A program made the position numbers and the translations under genes. Of a DNA stretch of 64,000 nucleotides, positions 47,385-58,457 are shown in pieces. A model generated the notes under the pieces. The model made no database searches. It saw only the letters and a list, made by a program, of their open reading frames with translations, and had not been told where the DNA came from. Every line of letters begins with the position of its first letter. Position 1 is the stretch's first letter. This DNA comes from Lasiodiplodia sp. COLG20 (lineage: Eukaryota > Ascomycota > Dothideomycetes > Botryosphaeriales > Botryosphaeriaceae): assembly GCA_009801085.1 (NCBI GenBank), contig VNWV01000008.1, positions 868,001 through 932,000 on the forward strand, written 5' to 3'.

Positions 47385-47403
47385 GCAGCCGACGGCTAGC
47401 GTG
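47385..47403 (+). repeat. Solo MITE terminal-repeat fragment
   Basis: GCAGCCGACGGCTAGCGTG, 19 bases, matches the terminal repeat of the copy at 50062 at 18 of 19 positions and shares 17 consecutive bases with the copy at 28749. Neither CAG terminus nor hairpin accompanies it. It lies 134 bases before the start codon of the minus-strand gene at 44861-47251, so probably in its 5' leader or promoter. Confidence 0.6.
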
Positions 47404-48289
47404 CATCGCGCCTGCTCGTGAAGCATGCTCCCGCGCCGGGACCTGGAGATGAGAGCTGCAGCCTCACCGGCCGCCTCAGCACCGTCCGAGGCAGCGCCGC
47501 TGTGGTGCTGCGCTGGCGCGGAGGCGGCGGAACAGAGCAGTCAGTGCGCAGGGCTTGACGTCGCGGCCGCTGAGGCAACACATCTCGTCATACGCACGCC
47601 GCCGAATGACTGCTCAACTCCAAGACGGCATGATAATGCACTCACGCCCACTCGCCGCGCCTCCGCGTGCCCCCGCGCCGCCACCCCGGCGCCCACGCCC
47701 GGCAGCCCTGCGAATTGGTCAGTTGGCGATGCACATGCAAACGCGGGTCCCGCGTGGTATGGTTCTCGCAGCATCAGATAAGACAACACAAGGTTGGCCG
47801 GCCCGGAAGGAAGCGCCAGCGTCTGTCGAGTAAGCGCTCCGCTTTTGCAAATCCCTCCATTCCGGCCTACTCATTCCCGTTTCTCCCACGCAAACACTTG
47901 CCGCCGTGAAAAGAACAAGCTTGGGCTTCCACAACGCGCGCCGCCGTTAGATCAGCCACTTCCATTTCGAGCACCCGCTGCCCGAGCGCCCGCCGCTCCG
48001 AACAGGCATTCCCCGTCCTCGACCATACCAGAGCCCGTGAGCCGACGGCCGCGTGTGCTTTGAATGCTCCGCCGTCTACAGGCCCGTTGCACTGCACCAT
48101 TCCCAAAGCCACTGTATCCTTGCCCCGAAACCCGGCGTCGGGCCAGCTGCTGCCCCAAGCGAAGCATTGGGTCGTGAACTATCTTTGCGGTCGGGCGACT
48201 CGAGATCAGGAGGAGGTGCGAGGAGCATAGAAGCTTCACCGTCCACCCATCCTTCTCACCCACCATCACTTCCGCGTCACTCTGGCTCC
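47404..48289. promoter_or_regulatory. Divergent promoter region
   Basis: Together with 47252-47403, this GC-rich stretch separates two divergently read genes (large unknown on minus, MFS transporter on plus). An open frame runs in phase into the MFS gene from 48053 but its sequence is unlike a transporter N-terminus. Confidence 0.4.
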
Positions 48290-49923
48290 ATGGGGATCCA
48301 ATCCGCTCCTTCGCGCTCACCTCTGACCTTCGTGGTCCCGACCATGTCCCCCGCATTGCGCCCCACCACGGCCCAGCCGGCCGTTGAGAACGAGCCTCCG
48401 CCGCCGCCCACGGGCTTGCGCTGGCGCTCCTCCAGGTGGTTCATAGTGAGCACTGTGGGCATGGGCATTTTCACCGACATGGTGCTCTACTGCCTCATAG
48501 TCCCCGTCCTTCCCTTCATGCTGCAGGACCGCATCCACCTTCCCGCCGACCAGATCCAGAGCCAAGTCTCAAATCTTTTGGCAGTCTACGCTGCCGCCTC
48601 AGTCGTTTCCTCGCCCATCACCGGTTTGCTGGCAGACAGATGGACTTCTCGCCAAATGCCCTTCCTCCTTGGTTTATTCAGCCTCTTGATTGCCACTTTC
48701 CTGCTTGCTCTTGGCCAGACCATTGCCGCCCTTGTTGTTGCCCGTGCTCTCCAGGGTCTCTCGGCTGCCGTCGTTTGGGTTGTTGGACTTGCCCTTCTCG
48801 TCGAAACAGTCGGATCAGATAACATGGGGGCCGTCATTGGCTCGGTATGTTCCTTTTTGCCAGTTTCAGCCAATCCTTTGCGCCACTTCAGAAACTAAGA
48901 CATTTGCAGATCTACAGCCTCATGACAGTGGGCGGCCTCATTTCGCCCGTCCTGGGTGGTATCCTGTATCGCGAGACCGGCTACACTGGTGTCTTCGCCG
49001 TCAGCGTTGCCATAGTTCTCATCGACTTTGTCATGCGACTTCTCGTCATCGAACGCAAGGTCGCAATGCAGTATGAGCAACAGGAAACAAGCACGGCGAA
49101 GCTTCCGTACGGGCCCGGTAGCATCAGCAGAGAAACCGCCCCCTTCCCCTTCAACGACACCAACGAAAATACGCCGCTTCTTGGCCGTCAGCACCCCAAA
49201 CCAGATCCCCGCTACCGTCTCTCAGCCAAGCACTTGTCAAAGAAGTCATTCCTGGCTCGCCACGTGCCCATCCTGGTTCTGCTGCCAAACCCTCGCCTGC
49301 TCACCTCCCTTTTAGTCGGATTCGTCCAGGCTCTTCTCTTCGGCACCTTCGACAGCACCATCCCCGTCGCCGCCAAGGAAAACTACGGCTTCAACTCGCT
49401 GCGTGCGGGGCTCCTCTTCCTCTCGCTCGGCTCCTTCGACCTCTTCATGGGCCCACTCGCAGGCTGGGCTGTCGACCGCTTCTCGCCGCGAGTCGTCGCC
49501 GTCGTCGGCTATGCCTGGCTCACGCCTGTGCTGTCGCTCTTCCAGCTGCTCGCCGTGCCCGGCGGCGGCCACGAAATCGCCGTCTACTGCGTGCTGCTGT
49601 CGCTGTGCGGCATCGGCATAGCCATCGTCAACGCCCCCAGTCTCGTCGAGGCCGGCCTCGTCGTCGACCGCTTCCACGAGGCCAACCCAGAGCTGTTCGG
49701 CGCCCGCGGCCCCCACGCCCAGCTTTACGGCTTGAACAGCATGATCTGGAACTTGGGCCTCGCCGTCGGCCCCCTGGTCGCTGGCTGGCTGAAGACGTGG
49801 CTGGGCTACGGGAACATGATGGCCGTCATGGCCGCGGTGTGCGGTGTCACCGCCGTGCTGTCCTTCTTCTTTATGGGAAGAAAGGGCGACGGAGAGGACT
49901 TTGAGGAGGTGGGTGGCGTTTGA
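48290..49923 (+). CDS. MFS transporter, DHA1-like (vesicular amine/drug:H+ antiporter type)
   Basis: Two exons (48290-48844, 48910-49923; 65-nt intron) encode 522 residues. The N-terminal 45 residues are Pro-rich and cytosolic. Twelve hydrophobic segments follow in two six-helix halves. The MFS motif A appears between helices 2 and 3 as GLLADRWTSRQMP, and motif C-like glycines follow in MTVGGLISPVLGGILYRETG. A long cytosolic loop (about 240-300, with NENTPLLGR) joins the halves. In the second half GPLAGWAVDRFSPR repeats motif A, followed by NSMIWNLGLAVGPLVAGWLKTWLGY. The closest feel is the VMAT/SLC18-like DHA1 group, implying proton-coupled export of an organic cation or drug. Substrate unknown. 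ATGs at 48290 and 48344 are both possible starts. Confidence 0.88.
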
Positions 49924-50061
49924 ATTGGAAAAAGTCTGTAGATAGGCGTTGTACACTCTTTGCACGGACTTATTATTTTCCTTGTAACCACTCAAATTGG
50001 ATAGTTCGCATAGGGCTATCCTGTGAATACTCATGGTTAAAAAGAAGCACTGCCGTCAATA

Positions 50062-50280
50062 CAGTCCCCTCTCGCAGCCGATGGCTAGCGTGAAGAATAA
50101 CAGGGCTCCCCAACACTGCCTTAGAAAAATAACATATATGGGTAGTTGAAGCTATCGTCCAGACGAGAATGTCGAATTAAAAATTCTACATGCACGTCCG
50201 GACGATACCTTCAACTACCCATGACATGAGAAAAAAAAAAAAACAAACCCACGCTAGCCATCGGCTGCGAGAGGAGCCTG
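50062..50280 (+). mobile_element. MITE copy 3, complete, 219 bp, best-preserved termini
   Basis: Bounded by TA target duplications (50060-50061, 50281-50282). Terminal inverted repeats of about 31 bases start CAGTCCCCTCTCGCAGCC on the left and, reverse complemented, CAGGCTCCTCTCGCAGCC on the right, and both continue GATGGCTAGCGTG. They differ at two positions. The nested hairpin arms are at 50138-50160 and 50199-50221 (one mismatch over 23 bases). A short poly-A tract follows the hairpin. TA duplication plus CAG...CTG ends fit a Tc1/mariner-pogo (Fot1-like) transposase as mobilising enzyme; none is encoded here. It lies in the convergent space between the MFS and GNAT genes. Confidence 0.9.
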
Positions 50281-50282
50281 TA

Positions 50283-50728
50283 CATGAGAGTTAAATTTCT
50301 AGCCGTCCTCACCAAAAAGGAGACTGGGTGACGACCTTGACTATCGTCTTCTCTCAATGTGGAAACTAGAACCGTAACCTGAAAATAGTCCTATCCCTAT
50401 CTAAAATTGGATACTCCACATTTAAATATGCGTCTATCGCACCATTCTAAACCTACCCCGTCAGCAAGTATATAAAGCAAATTGTAACAGTGAAGAGATG
50501 TGAATGAAAAGCGTTGTCGAAATGCAATATGTCATGGAAAAGAGTGAATTTTCTTAAGGCAAAATAAAGAGCTACGGATCCTATGTATGAGCCATAAAAA
50601 CCAAGGAGATGCAAGTTGAGTGCATCTCAGAAAAAGCAACCATGGTAGTTGAGTACCTTCATACACCCTCGACTGAGTCACGTCGTGACCTAATCGCCCC
50701 CGTTATTCCTTATCGTCAACATCTCAAT
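50283..50728. other. AT-rich 3' intergenic stretch
   Basis: Low-GC DNA between the MITE and the 3' end of the GNAT gene. Contains AATAAA-like motifs; no coding frame. Confidence 0.45.
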
Positions 50729-51674
50729 TTAGTGATCTCCTTTCACGCCCGGCTCCCTAACCATGATTTCCAACGCAACATTGCCCTTCTCGGCGCGCTG
50801 GAGGTAGATGCGTCTGCACTCCCTGAAGCCCATGCGGCGGTAGATGGGGACGTTGCGGACGTGGCTGCTCTCAAGGTAGATAGCGCGCCCCTCCTCATCG
50901 GCCATATCCGTCACGTGCTCGATTAGCTTGCGACAATAGCCCTTCCCGCGAGCCGAAGGCCTGGTGCCGACGTAGACCAGGTACCAGGAGGAGGCATCGC
51001 GTTCGCCCATGACGCTTGCTTTGGTGTCGTGGAGCAGCGGCATGAACTCGGTGAAGAAGCGCTTGCGACCTTCACGCGAGAGGCGGAAGCGGAGCCGCCA
51101 CATGCCACTCCGGAAGACCGTAAGGAGGTCATCCATATGGGTATCCGGAGGCATCCTGAGGTGATTATTAGAGATACAGACCGGTTGCGACAGAGGCGCA
51201 GGTTTGGTTGGGTCATACATACCACAAAGCGACAGCACCGTAATCGGAGCCCACAGTCGTCACCAGCCCTTTGAGAATATGGGCGTAGACGAGGTATTCG
51301 AAGATGGCTACATGGAGATCCCACTTCTGCTCATCCGTCCAGTCAGCCCTATCAGGAGTATCAAGGAAGTAGCGCGACACGTCGTCATCTTTGAAAGCTT
51401 CGGCAAGAGCAAGTGCAGCGCCCTTATATTCAGAAACGTCAAGGACACGGATCTTGTCTTCACCGGAGGTGACGGCAGTCGGGACTACAGCAGGTTCAGT
51501 CGACGGCTCAGGGCTTGATTCGACCGAGATGGTTTCGATCGTTTCTACTGTCCCCTTCGGCGGATCGAAAGGCTCAACACTGAGTTCGTTGGCAGAGTCC
51601 TTCCGGGTGGGGTTCATGGCTGCTTTAGGCTGGACGATGTCGATGGTGCTGGCAGCGAGTGTTGTGGCCTCCAT
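50729..51674 (-). CDS. GNAT-family N-acetyltransferase
   Basis: Two exons (51223-51674, 50729-51155; 67-nt intron with GTATGT donor) encode 292 residues. After a disordered 70-residue leader, the GNAT fold begins at DKIRVLDVSEYKGAALALAEAFKDDDVSRYFLDTP. The intron falls inside the conserved GAVALWMPPDTHMDD. The acetyl-CoA pyrophosphate loop is VGTRPSARGKGYCRKLIEHV, matching R-x-x-G-x-G/A, and the C-terminal motif YLESSHVRNVPIYRRMGF closes the domain. This pattern is common in fungal small-molecule acetyltransferases. The substrate (toxin, polyamine, amino acid) cannot be inferred. The N-terminus carries no clear targeting peptide. Confidence 0.88.
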
Positions 51675-54150
51675 GATTGCGATTGACTGCTTCTTCTTCT
51701 ACTACTAAAGTTGATGTGGGCTCGGCCGTTGTGTTTGTGGATCGGGATGTTCTGATGGATAGCCAGCTTGAATAGCTTGCAAGCGTAAAGTGAGGACGAG
51801 GTTTGATCAAGGTGATTGGATTATTTCTTGAGCAGATCCTGTACATGTGATTAGCTCCACGATATGTTTACAAGACGAAGGGCGCTTGGTTCATCGAAGA
51901 CAGCAACGATGGACCCCGGCGCAGACAGTGGTCCCCAGTAGGAGGCTTCCGAAGGACTGGACCGTGGCCAGGGTGACCAAGGCATTGTGTTGAACCTCGC
52001 GGCGCTCTGATACCGCAGAGCCAGTTATGCCGAGTACCTTTTACAGACTGAGATGTTCACGAGTCTTCCGCTGGCCTGATACTGTCACCTGTATGGTCAA
52101 TCGAGAGCTGCGATCTCGAGACACTTTCGACCCGAGACGGGAACCGGAGAGAGGTGAAGGCTTGACGCAAATCAACCGACATCAATAACCGGCAGGGGAA
52201 GGTCAGGGGCCACAGGTGGGCAAAAGGAAAGTGGCGAGCGGGCGGCGAGTGGAGGACGAGGACGACGAGGCAATCAGCTGGACGCCGTACTGATCACCGG
52301 TTGGTGCCAAGTACTTGAGACGCAAACTACAGAGGCAGGGCGATAAGCCTTGACGTGCTGTAGGGCGCCGAGCTGGTTGTACGGTAGGGTGTACGGGCGG
52401 AGAGTCGAGTGCTTAGGACGTCACAAGACCAATGGCGGAGCGTGGTGCGGAGGCGACACTGGAGGCTTAGGCAGACGGCAGCAGTGCAGCTGTGCGTCGC
52501 TCTATGCGGCTTTGACGGGGGCGGCGAAGGGAGCGGTGCAGTCAGGATCACTCGAGGGGATGCCGATGCTGGACGGCAGCAGCAGGTCAGACAGGCGTAA
52601 TAATATAGTCGTGCCGATAAGGAGAAGGCCATAGTGAAGACAGGGTTGTCAGGCAGGCAGCTGACGTCCGCGCTGCACGGGACACTGGCATGGTTGCGAG
52701 GGAGTCGGAGATACAGGGACGGGGCGGGCAGGGCCAGAGCCGCACGGCGGTGATTGGAGGGCGGAGTGCTGGTGTTGCCCACGATCGGCCAAGGCGTGGG
52801 GAAAGAGCAGCGCCTCGATTTGCTGCTCGCATGCGGCTGCCAAAGCAGGACACCCCGCGGGCCCGTGCAGCTCCGGCCGCTGATAAGCGCATGCCGGCTA
52901 CAAAGCAGACGTCGTGCCCATCCTTCCCTTCGGCATCGCAGCAGCAGCTGTGCGAGTAAGGAGCCCGAGGGCCCGACGTTGATACGAGGCGTTCGCTCCT
53001 GCTGGTTCCAAATTCGGCGCGTCGCTGTGACGCAGCGGGCTGCTGCACGTGCCCGAGTACATGGACGACTCCACCTCCTGCGTATGCGCCGCCGGCATCA
53101 GCAGCCCCGCCGACTCCGCGCTGCAGTCGAAGCGGCGCCGGCACGCACAGAGAGCAGCCATATGATCCAGAGGAGTCCAGCTGAGCCGCCCGCTGACGTA
53201 CTTGTTAGTAAAGTTCCGCTCCATTGGGTTTGACTCTGACACACCAGGGGGATCCAACTCAACGTGGACTGACAGAAGAACCAGGCGGAAACAGGGAGCC
53301 TGGACTCGGTCGACTTGGAGAGGAGCCATTGGCCCGCCTCGCATGCTCCGAAGCCGCACAGAGGGTGCAGCTGGTGGGATGCTGGAGCGGGTGCATTCCG
53401 CCCTATCCGAACGGCTCGTAGCCAATCCAACATCCTGGCCTAGTCTCGCCAAAGGACGATTCAGCACGACCCCGCTCCAATGACAGGACGCCCTTACGTA
53501 CCTTTGTGCTCTCTATACCAGATATCTTTTGGAAACGGCATCCTTTCACCAACGCTAGCTCCTGCATGCCTTAGCTATTTCGCGGAGACTTCTCAGATAA
53601 ACTTGCAGCAGTGAGCCCCGAGTCAAGCCAGTACTAGCTGCCGCCCCGCTGTGCTCCTCCTAATCGCAAGAGCTCTTTCGAAAGTTCGATTGCTTCTCTG
53701 CCTGTCCGCGTGATTATATCTGCACTTACCAAAGGCTCGGGTTCAATTGGGTTGCTCCTCAACAGTTTCAGACCTCACTTCCTGAACCCTTGCCTATTCA
53801 CATCTTAAAAGGTATGCGACTCCTTGATGGACCCATGCAGGACTTCGAAGAGAGGTCCGTTGCGATCCGACCGGTGGAAGAAATTTGGTGGCTCCGCTCT
53901 TCAATGTATCTGCTGTCAATAATGCGGGTCGATATGTTCCACCGTGTGCTCTGAGTAAAATTCGTATTCTGGAGTAAACCCAAGAGGCTGCCTTCCGTCA
54001 ACAAGTATGGGGATTTGGAATTACATCGCTTACGATAAATGTTCCTAGGAGAAATTCCTCGCTTGCAATCTTTAGCCAAAACAACCCGCGTATAAATCTA
54101 TGAATCTCGAAAGAGAAGTATTACGATCGCACCAAGCCGTGCCTTGCCAC
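51675..54150. other. Gene-free spacer, 2.5 kb
   Basis: Upstream of the GNAT gene and downstream of RKI1. GC-rich between about 52.2 and 53.5 kb, with mutually overlapping frames on both strands and no motif. 53.5-54.1 kb is more balanced. Nothing called. Confidence 0.45.
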
Positions 54151-55271
54151 CTATTTCTTGGCGTTCCTCACCATCACGCTGCCGTCTTGCATACCGAAGT
54201 ACACCGCAACGGGCTTCTGGCCGCCCCAGCCACCCAGCGCCTGTGATTCCTCTCCGTTCAAGCCGCTGAAAATACCGACCTCCAGAACGCCGGTTATGGC
54301 CTTGATCTTCTTGCTGAGCGCCGTGACTTCCCAAACTCCCTCCTTGCCGTCGCCGCTTGCACCCGCAGAAACATCCGACGCAGTCAGAAGGGCCTTGAAC
54401 GGCGCATCGATGATGAAGAAATCCTGGTCGGTCTTGACGGGGCCAGTCTTGGCGAGCGTGTGAGTGCGAACAACCGGGTTGATGGATCCGAGCTGGCGCA
54501 GCGCATGCGACACGGTTTGCGCGGCGAGGGGTGCAACTTCGATCGGAATGCTGGGCCATTGGGTCAAGAGGCGCGACTGCGCTTTGCGGTAATCTGCGGA
54601 GTGGTTTTCACGTATCAGCGGGGGATGAACAGGGGCGCAGTTGTGTGCACATATCAAGGGCTGGACTGCATACCTGCGACGCAAATGAACTTCTTCGCGC
54701 GCTCGGCTACGAGCTTCTCTTGGAACAAACAGGCGCCGCCGCCCTTGATACAGTTGAGCTCATCGTCAACTTCATCTGCACCGTCGAATGCCACATCGAG
54801 CACCTCGCCGTCGGGCAACGAATCGAAAGCGATGGGCGTCAAGCCCGCCTGCACAATAACCTGTCGCGACTGATATCCAGTGGGCACAAACTGGATGTGA
54901 GGGTTGGTGCTCTTAGCTTTAATGGCCTCGACGACGTAAACAATGGTCGTGCCGGAGCCGATACCGACGTAGCGCGCGTTAGGGTCGAAATGCTCCTCGA
55001 CGGCCTTGATGGCCGCCTGCTTCTTCGCATCTTCCACAGAAAGAACGGGAGACATGTTGTTGGAGCGGAACCGGGCGGATTGATACGGTAGCAATTCGGG
55101 GCGGATCGTCTTTTGGGGAGTTCGAGGGCGAGAGGTCTGGCTCGCGCACTGAAAGCTTCTGGTTTGCGCTGCCGGAGTCTTGCGCGAGAGGAGGCGGGGT
55201 ACAGTTTGAGCAATAGGGCGTCTCGCAGACGTGAGTTGTGTTGGGAACAGGCGTGCGGTTGCGCGGGGCAT
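54151..55271 (-). CDS. RKI1: Ribose-5-phosphate isomerase A, with possible mitochondrial N-terminal extension
   Basis: Exon 2 (54151-54593) and exon 1 (54674-55055 from the usual start, or 54674-55271 from an upstream in-frame ATG) are separated by an 80-nt intron. From MSPVLSVED the enzyme has 274 residues, the normal length. Motifs: GIGSGTTIVYVVEAI (phosphate loop), DGADEVDDELNCIKGGGACLFQEKLVA (active-site Asp-Asp and Lys), and the C-terminal substrate-binding part. It interconverts ribose-5-phosphate and ribulose-5-phosphate in the pentose phosphate pathway. The 72-residue extension from MPRATARLF contains 12 Arg and 2 Lys but one Glu, like a mitochondrial presequence. Both starts may be used. 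Cytosolic function is certain by homology; the longer form is inference. Confidence 0.92.
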
Positions 55272-55990
55272 ACAATCGTTGGGCAGCGAGACGCTTGAGA
55301 GAGGCGGCGAACAGGCAAGGCTATCTATAAGTAGCCGAGTGCGTGGGAGAGCGGAGAGAAGGAGGACGCTCGGTGATGGGACGGAATTGACGTCGTTGGA
55401 GCGTGAATAATCTTCCGTCGCGAGACCTGAGACCCCACTAAGCCGCTGTTCCGTCATCGGCTGTTACTGCCAGAACGCCCGATCAGGGAATTCCAAGCGC
55501 CCGACCTTCGAGCCTTTTTATCCTGCTTTAGCAGTTCGCGAGGCTATTTTGCCGGGCTGGAGCAGCGCCGCTGATCTTCTCGCGCAAGTTTGGGGCGACG
55601 GTCGATTGCTCCTCCGGGTGAGTTCGGGGTGTGTGGATGCAGACATTGTCTCAGTGTGCTAGCAGTCTGCAAATCCGGAAGACAGGGACACATGGCAACT
55701 TTAAAAGGCATAAGCTCGAGATCTCAGCTAGCCCCCGGATTATGTCATGGCGGAAAGTGGTTCTGGTCATGAGAGAGCCGCAAGCTCCCCGCCCAAGCGC
55801 AGCCTTATGGGAGCTGCTGGGCCGGCCCGAGCGTCGGCGAGTCGGGAACTGCCCCGCCCTGCGGCATGGATGACGCGCTAGAGAGCTCCAGCGCTGTGAC
55901 ACCTCCCGCGCGAGGCAGCAGCTCCTGCTCATTTGTACCGTACCTGACCTCCGTTTGTGCCGCTCTTTTTCGCACCCACCCTCGCCTGCC
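55272..55990. promoter_or_regulatory. Shared divergent promoter region of RKI1 and ULA1
   Basis: About 720 bp between two divergent start codons. No recognised gene. GC-rich with a short pyrimidine tract immediately before the ULA1 ATG. Confidence 0.4.
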
Positions 55991-57856
55991 ATGGCTGCCA
56001 CCACGCCTCCCCCGCTGCAGGGCCCTACCTCTAAAGAGAAGAAGTACGACAGACAGCTTCGCCTCTGGGCCGCCAGTGGCCAGCAAGCTCTGGAGGATGC
56101 GCATATTCTCCTCATCAACTCCGGTCCGGGCGTCGTTGGCATTGAGACGCTGAAGAATCTCGTTCTTCCTGGTATGTTCCTACTCGCAGCTTTAGCAAAC
56201 AACATGAGCTGACACGGAGCAGGAATCGGACAGTTCACCATCCAAGACTCCGCCGTCGTCACCGAGGCCGATTTGGGCGTCAACTTTTTCCTTGAGGAGG
56301 AGCATCTCGGAGGCTTCCGCGCGAAACACACTTGCGAATTGCTGAAGGAACTGAACCCTGATGTCCAGGGTCACTACATCACTGAGGTTGGCCCATGGTT
56401 CCCGCAGCGCGTCGCCACCACTAACTCTGTGTAGCCTATCGATTCCTGGATTAGCCAACGGTCATCGCTTGCTCCATACACCCTCATAATCGTTACCGCA
56501 CCCATCAGACCCGCAATTCTTGAGCACATCAGTCTCCATGCTGCTAAGACTAATACGCCAGCTTTCTACCTCCACTGTGTCGGCTTCTACGCCCACTTTT
56601 CCATCCACCTTTCTCCAGCTTTCCCCATCGTCGATACCCACCCTCCTGCCGAGTCTACCACCGATCTCAGGCTACTTGCGCCCTGGCCTGAGCTCTCTCA
56701 GCTTGCTGCAGAGCACATCAAGAACCTGGAGTCTATGAGTGACGAGGATCACGGCCACATTCCGTACGTGTTGATTCTGCTACACTTCCTGGAAGAGTGG
56801 AAGAGGACCCACGACGGAAAACTACCGGTGAAATACAACGAGAAGTCTGAATTCAGATCGCTGGTGTCGAGCGCGATCCGGACGAACACCCCCGAGGGTG
56901 GAGAGGAGAACTTCAGCGAGGCAGTTGCTGCGGCACTCAAGAGCTTGAACCCGCCAGAGGCGAGCAGCGCTGTCCGAGAGGTATTCAATGCCGATGAGTG
57001 TCAGAACATCACTGCAGCGTCTCCGAACTTCTGGCTTATCGCCCGTGCAATTTCGCTTTTCTACAACAAGCATGGAGTTCTTCCTCTGCCTGGCTCTGTC
57101 CCAGATATGAAGGCCAAGTCAGCCGATTACATCAAGCTGCAGAATGTCTACAAGGCCAAAGCACGCGCTGACCTTGCAGAGGTTACTGAGACTGTCCGTT
57201 CACTTGAGAAGCAGCTCGTGCGCACTCCCAACTCTGTGCCCTCGCAGGAAATAGAGGCTTTCTGCAAGAACGCCGGTCACATTAAGCTTGTGCGCGGACG
57301 GCCATTCCACGTTGTGCACGGTGCTGAAGGCAACGTCACATGGGGCGAGCGAGCAAAGAGCCTCGCTGGTTATGGCGGTTTGAAGAACCCCGATTCTCTT
57401 TTCCTCCTCTACGTCGCTTTCCTGGCATGGGATAAGTTTGTCGCCTCACATGAACAAGACGGTCTTCTTGGTGCCCCCAAGGTCCCTGGTGCCAACGACG
57501 CAGAAGTGGATGCCGACGTGGAGAAGATGTTCGGTATAGCAAAGACCATCATGGATGGTCTTTTGCAAGAGGCAGGCACCTTCGTTGACGACGAGGCTGA
57601 GTACAATGAAATGAAGGATACTGTACGCAATTACGTGGCTGAGCTGTAAGTATTGCCGCATATGAATTCTATGAATACTACTAACGATGAGCGCAGAACT
57701 CGTGCTGGCGGCGCTGAACTGCACAACATCGCCGCTCTAGCTGGCGGAATAGTATCGCAAGAGGTCATCAAAGTCGTGACGAAGCAGTACGTTCCCGTCG
57801 ACAATGCTTGCGTCTTTGATGGAGTGCGTAGCAAGACTGCGGTTATCCGCGTGTAA
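55991..57856 (+). CDS. ULA1: NEDD8-activating enzyme E1 regulatory subunit (Ula1/APPBP1)
   Basis: Four exons (55991-56171, 56223-56386, 56435-57645, 57697-57856) encode 571 residues. The N-terminus [52 protein letters not shown] is the typical half-E1 Rossmann fold of the regulatory subunit. There is no catalytic Cys domain, as expected, since catalysis lies with Uba3. The long helical insertion ([55 protein letters not shown]) and the C-terminal [33 protein letters not shown] complete the family. With Uba3 it adenylates and loads Rub1/NEDD8 onto Ubc12 for cullin neddylation. The second intron has an unusual GTTGGC donor but a good CTAAC branch point. Confidence 0.95.
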
Positions 57857-57956
57857 CGTTTGAGAAATTCTAGCGTGGATCTGGCTCAACCAATGACCGG
57901 ATGTTGGTCACAGGTGATTCCCTACAATAGGCAGGTTGTAGACAGCAACCAGACAA

Positions 57957-57966
57957 ATAAATAAAA
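57957..57966 (+). terminator. Candidate polyadenylation signal of ULA1
   Basis: AATAAATAAA about 100 bases after the stop codon of ULA1, containing two overlapping AATAAA hexamers. Confidence 0.4.
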
Positions 57967-58105
57967 TCTGTTCTTGGCCACTTGAACGAGCAATATAGAA
58001 TACGTGAACTTGAAGCTGGCCTAATTCGACTCGGCAGAATGTATGCACATACGTGCCAAAAGAAACAATCCCCGGCAATTATCTTCGATAGCAACGGTAC
58101 TCGAC

Positions 58106-58198
58106 TCACATAAGCGGTAGAAGCTCCTATCAGGGCGTGTATGTGGAATTATTGAATATATATCTGCGTCCGGATGGTGGCTTCTACTACTTATGTGA
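58106..58198. repeat. Solitary hairpin element related to the MITE core
   Basis: Arms TCACATAAGCGGTAGAAGC (58106-58124) and GCTTCTACTACTTATGTGA (58180-58198) are reverse complements at 17 of 19 positions around a 55-base loop. The loop contains ATGTGGAATTA and GCGTCCGGATGG. The nested hairpin of the MITE copies has GAAGCT, ATGTCGAATTA and CGTCCGGACG in the same order and spacing. The outer terminal repeats are absent. It lies between the convergent ULA1 and D-amino-acid oxidase genes. Confidence 0.6.
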
Positions 58199-58457
58199 TA
58201 AGCTTAGATGCATATGGAAAATTAGTTCCGATGGTTCAGATCTTTCGGCACCCACCGTGGGATGTGCAATCAAGAGGAATATATGACGTTGTACTCTGCG
58301 TCTCGACGAGACCCAGTGTATGTGCATATCCGTCCATTGCTTCAGAGTTCCCGATTCGATAGCCTAGTCCGCCCTACTTTTCCCGCCTTATTTCAGAGAC
58401 GTCTACGGTCATGACACGCTTCTACATCGCCGTCTACTAAGCATATGATCTTCTCAA

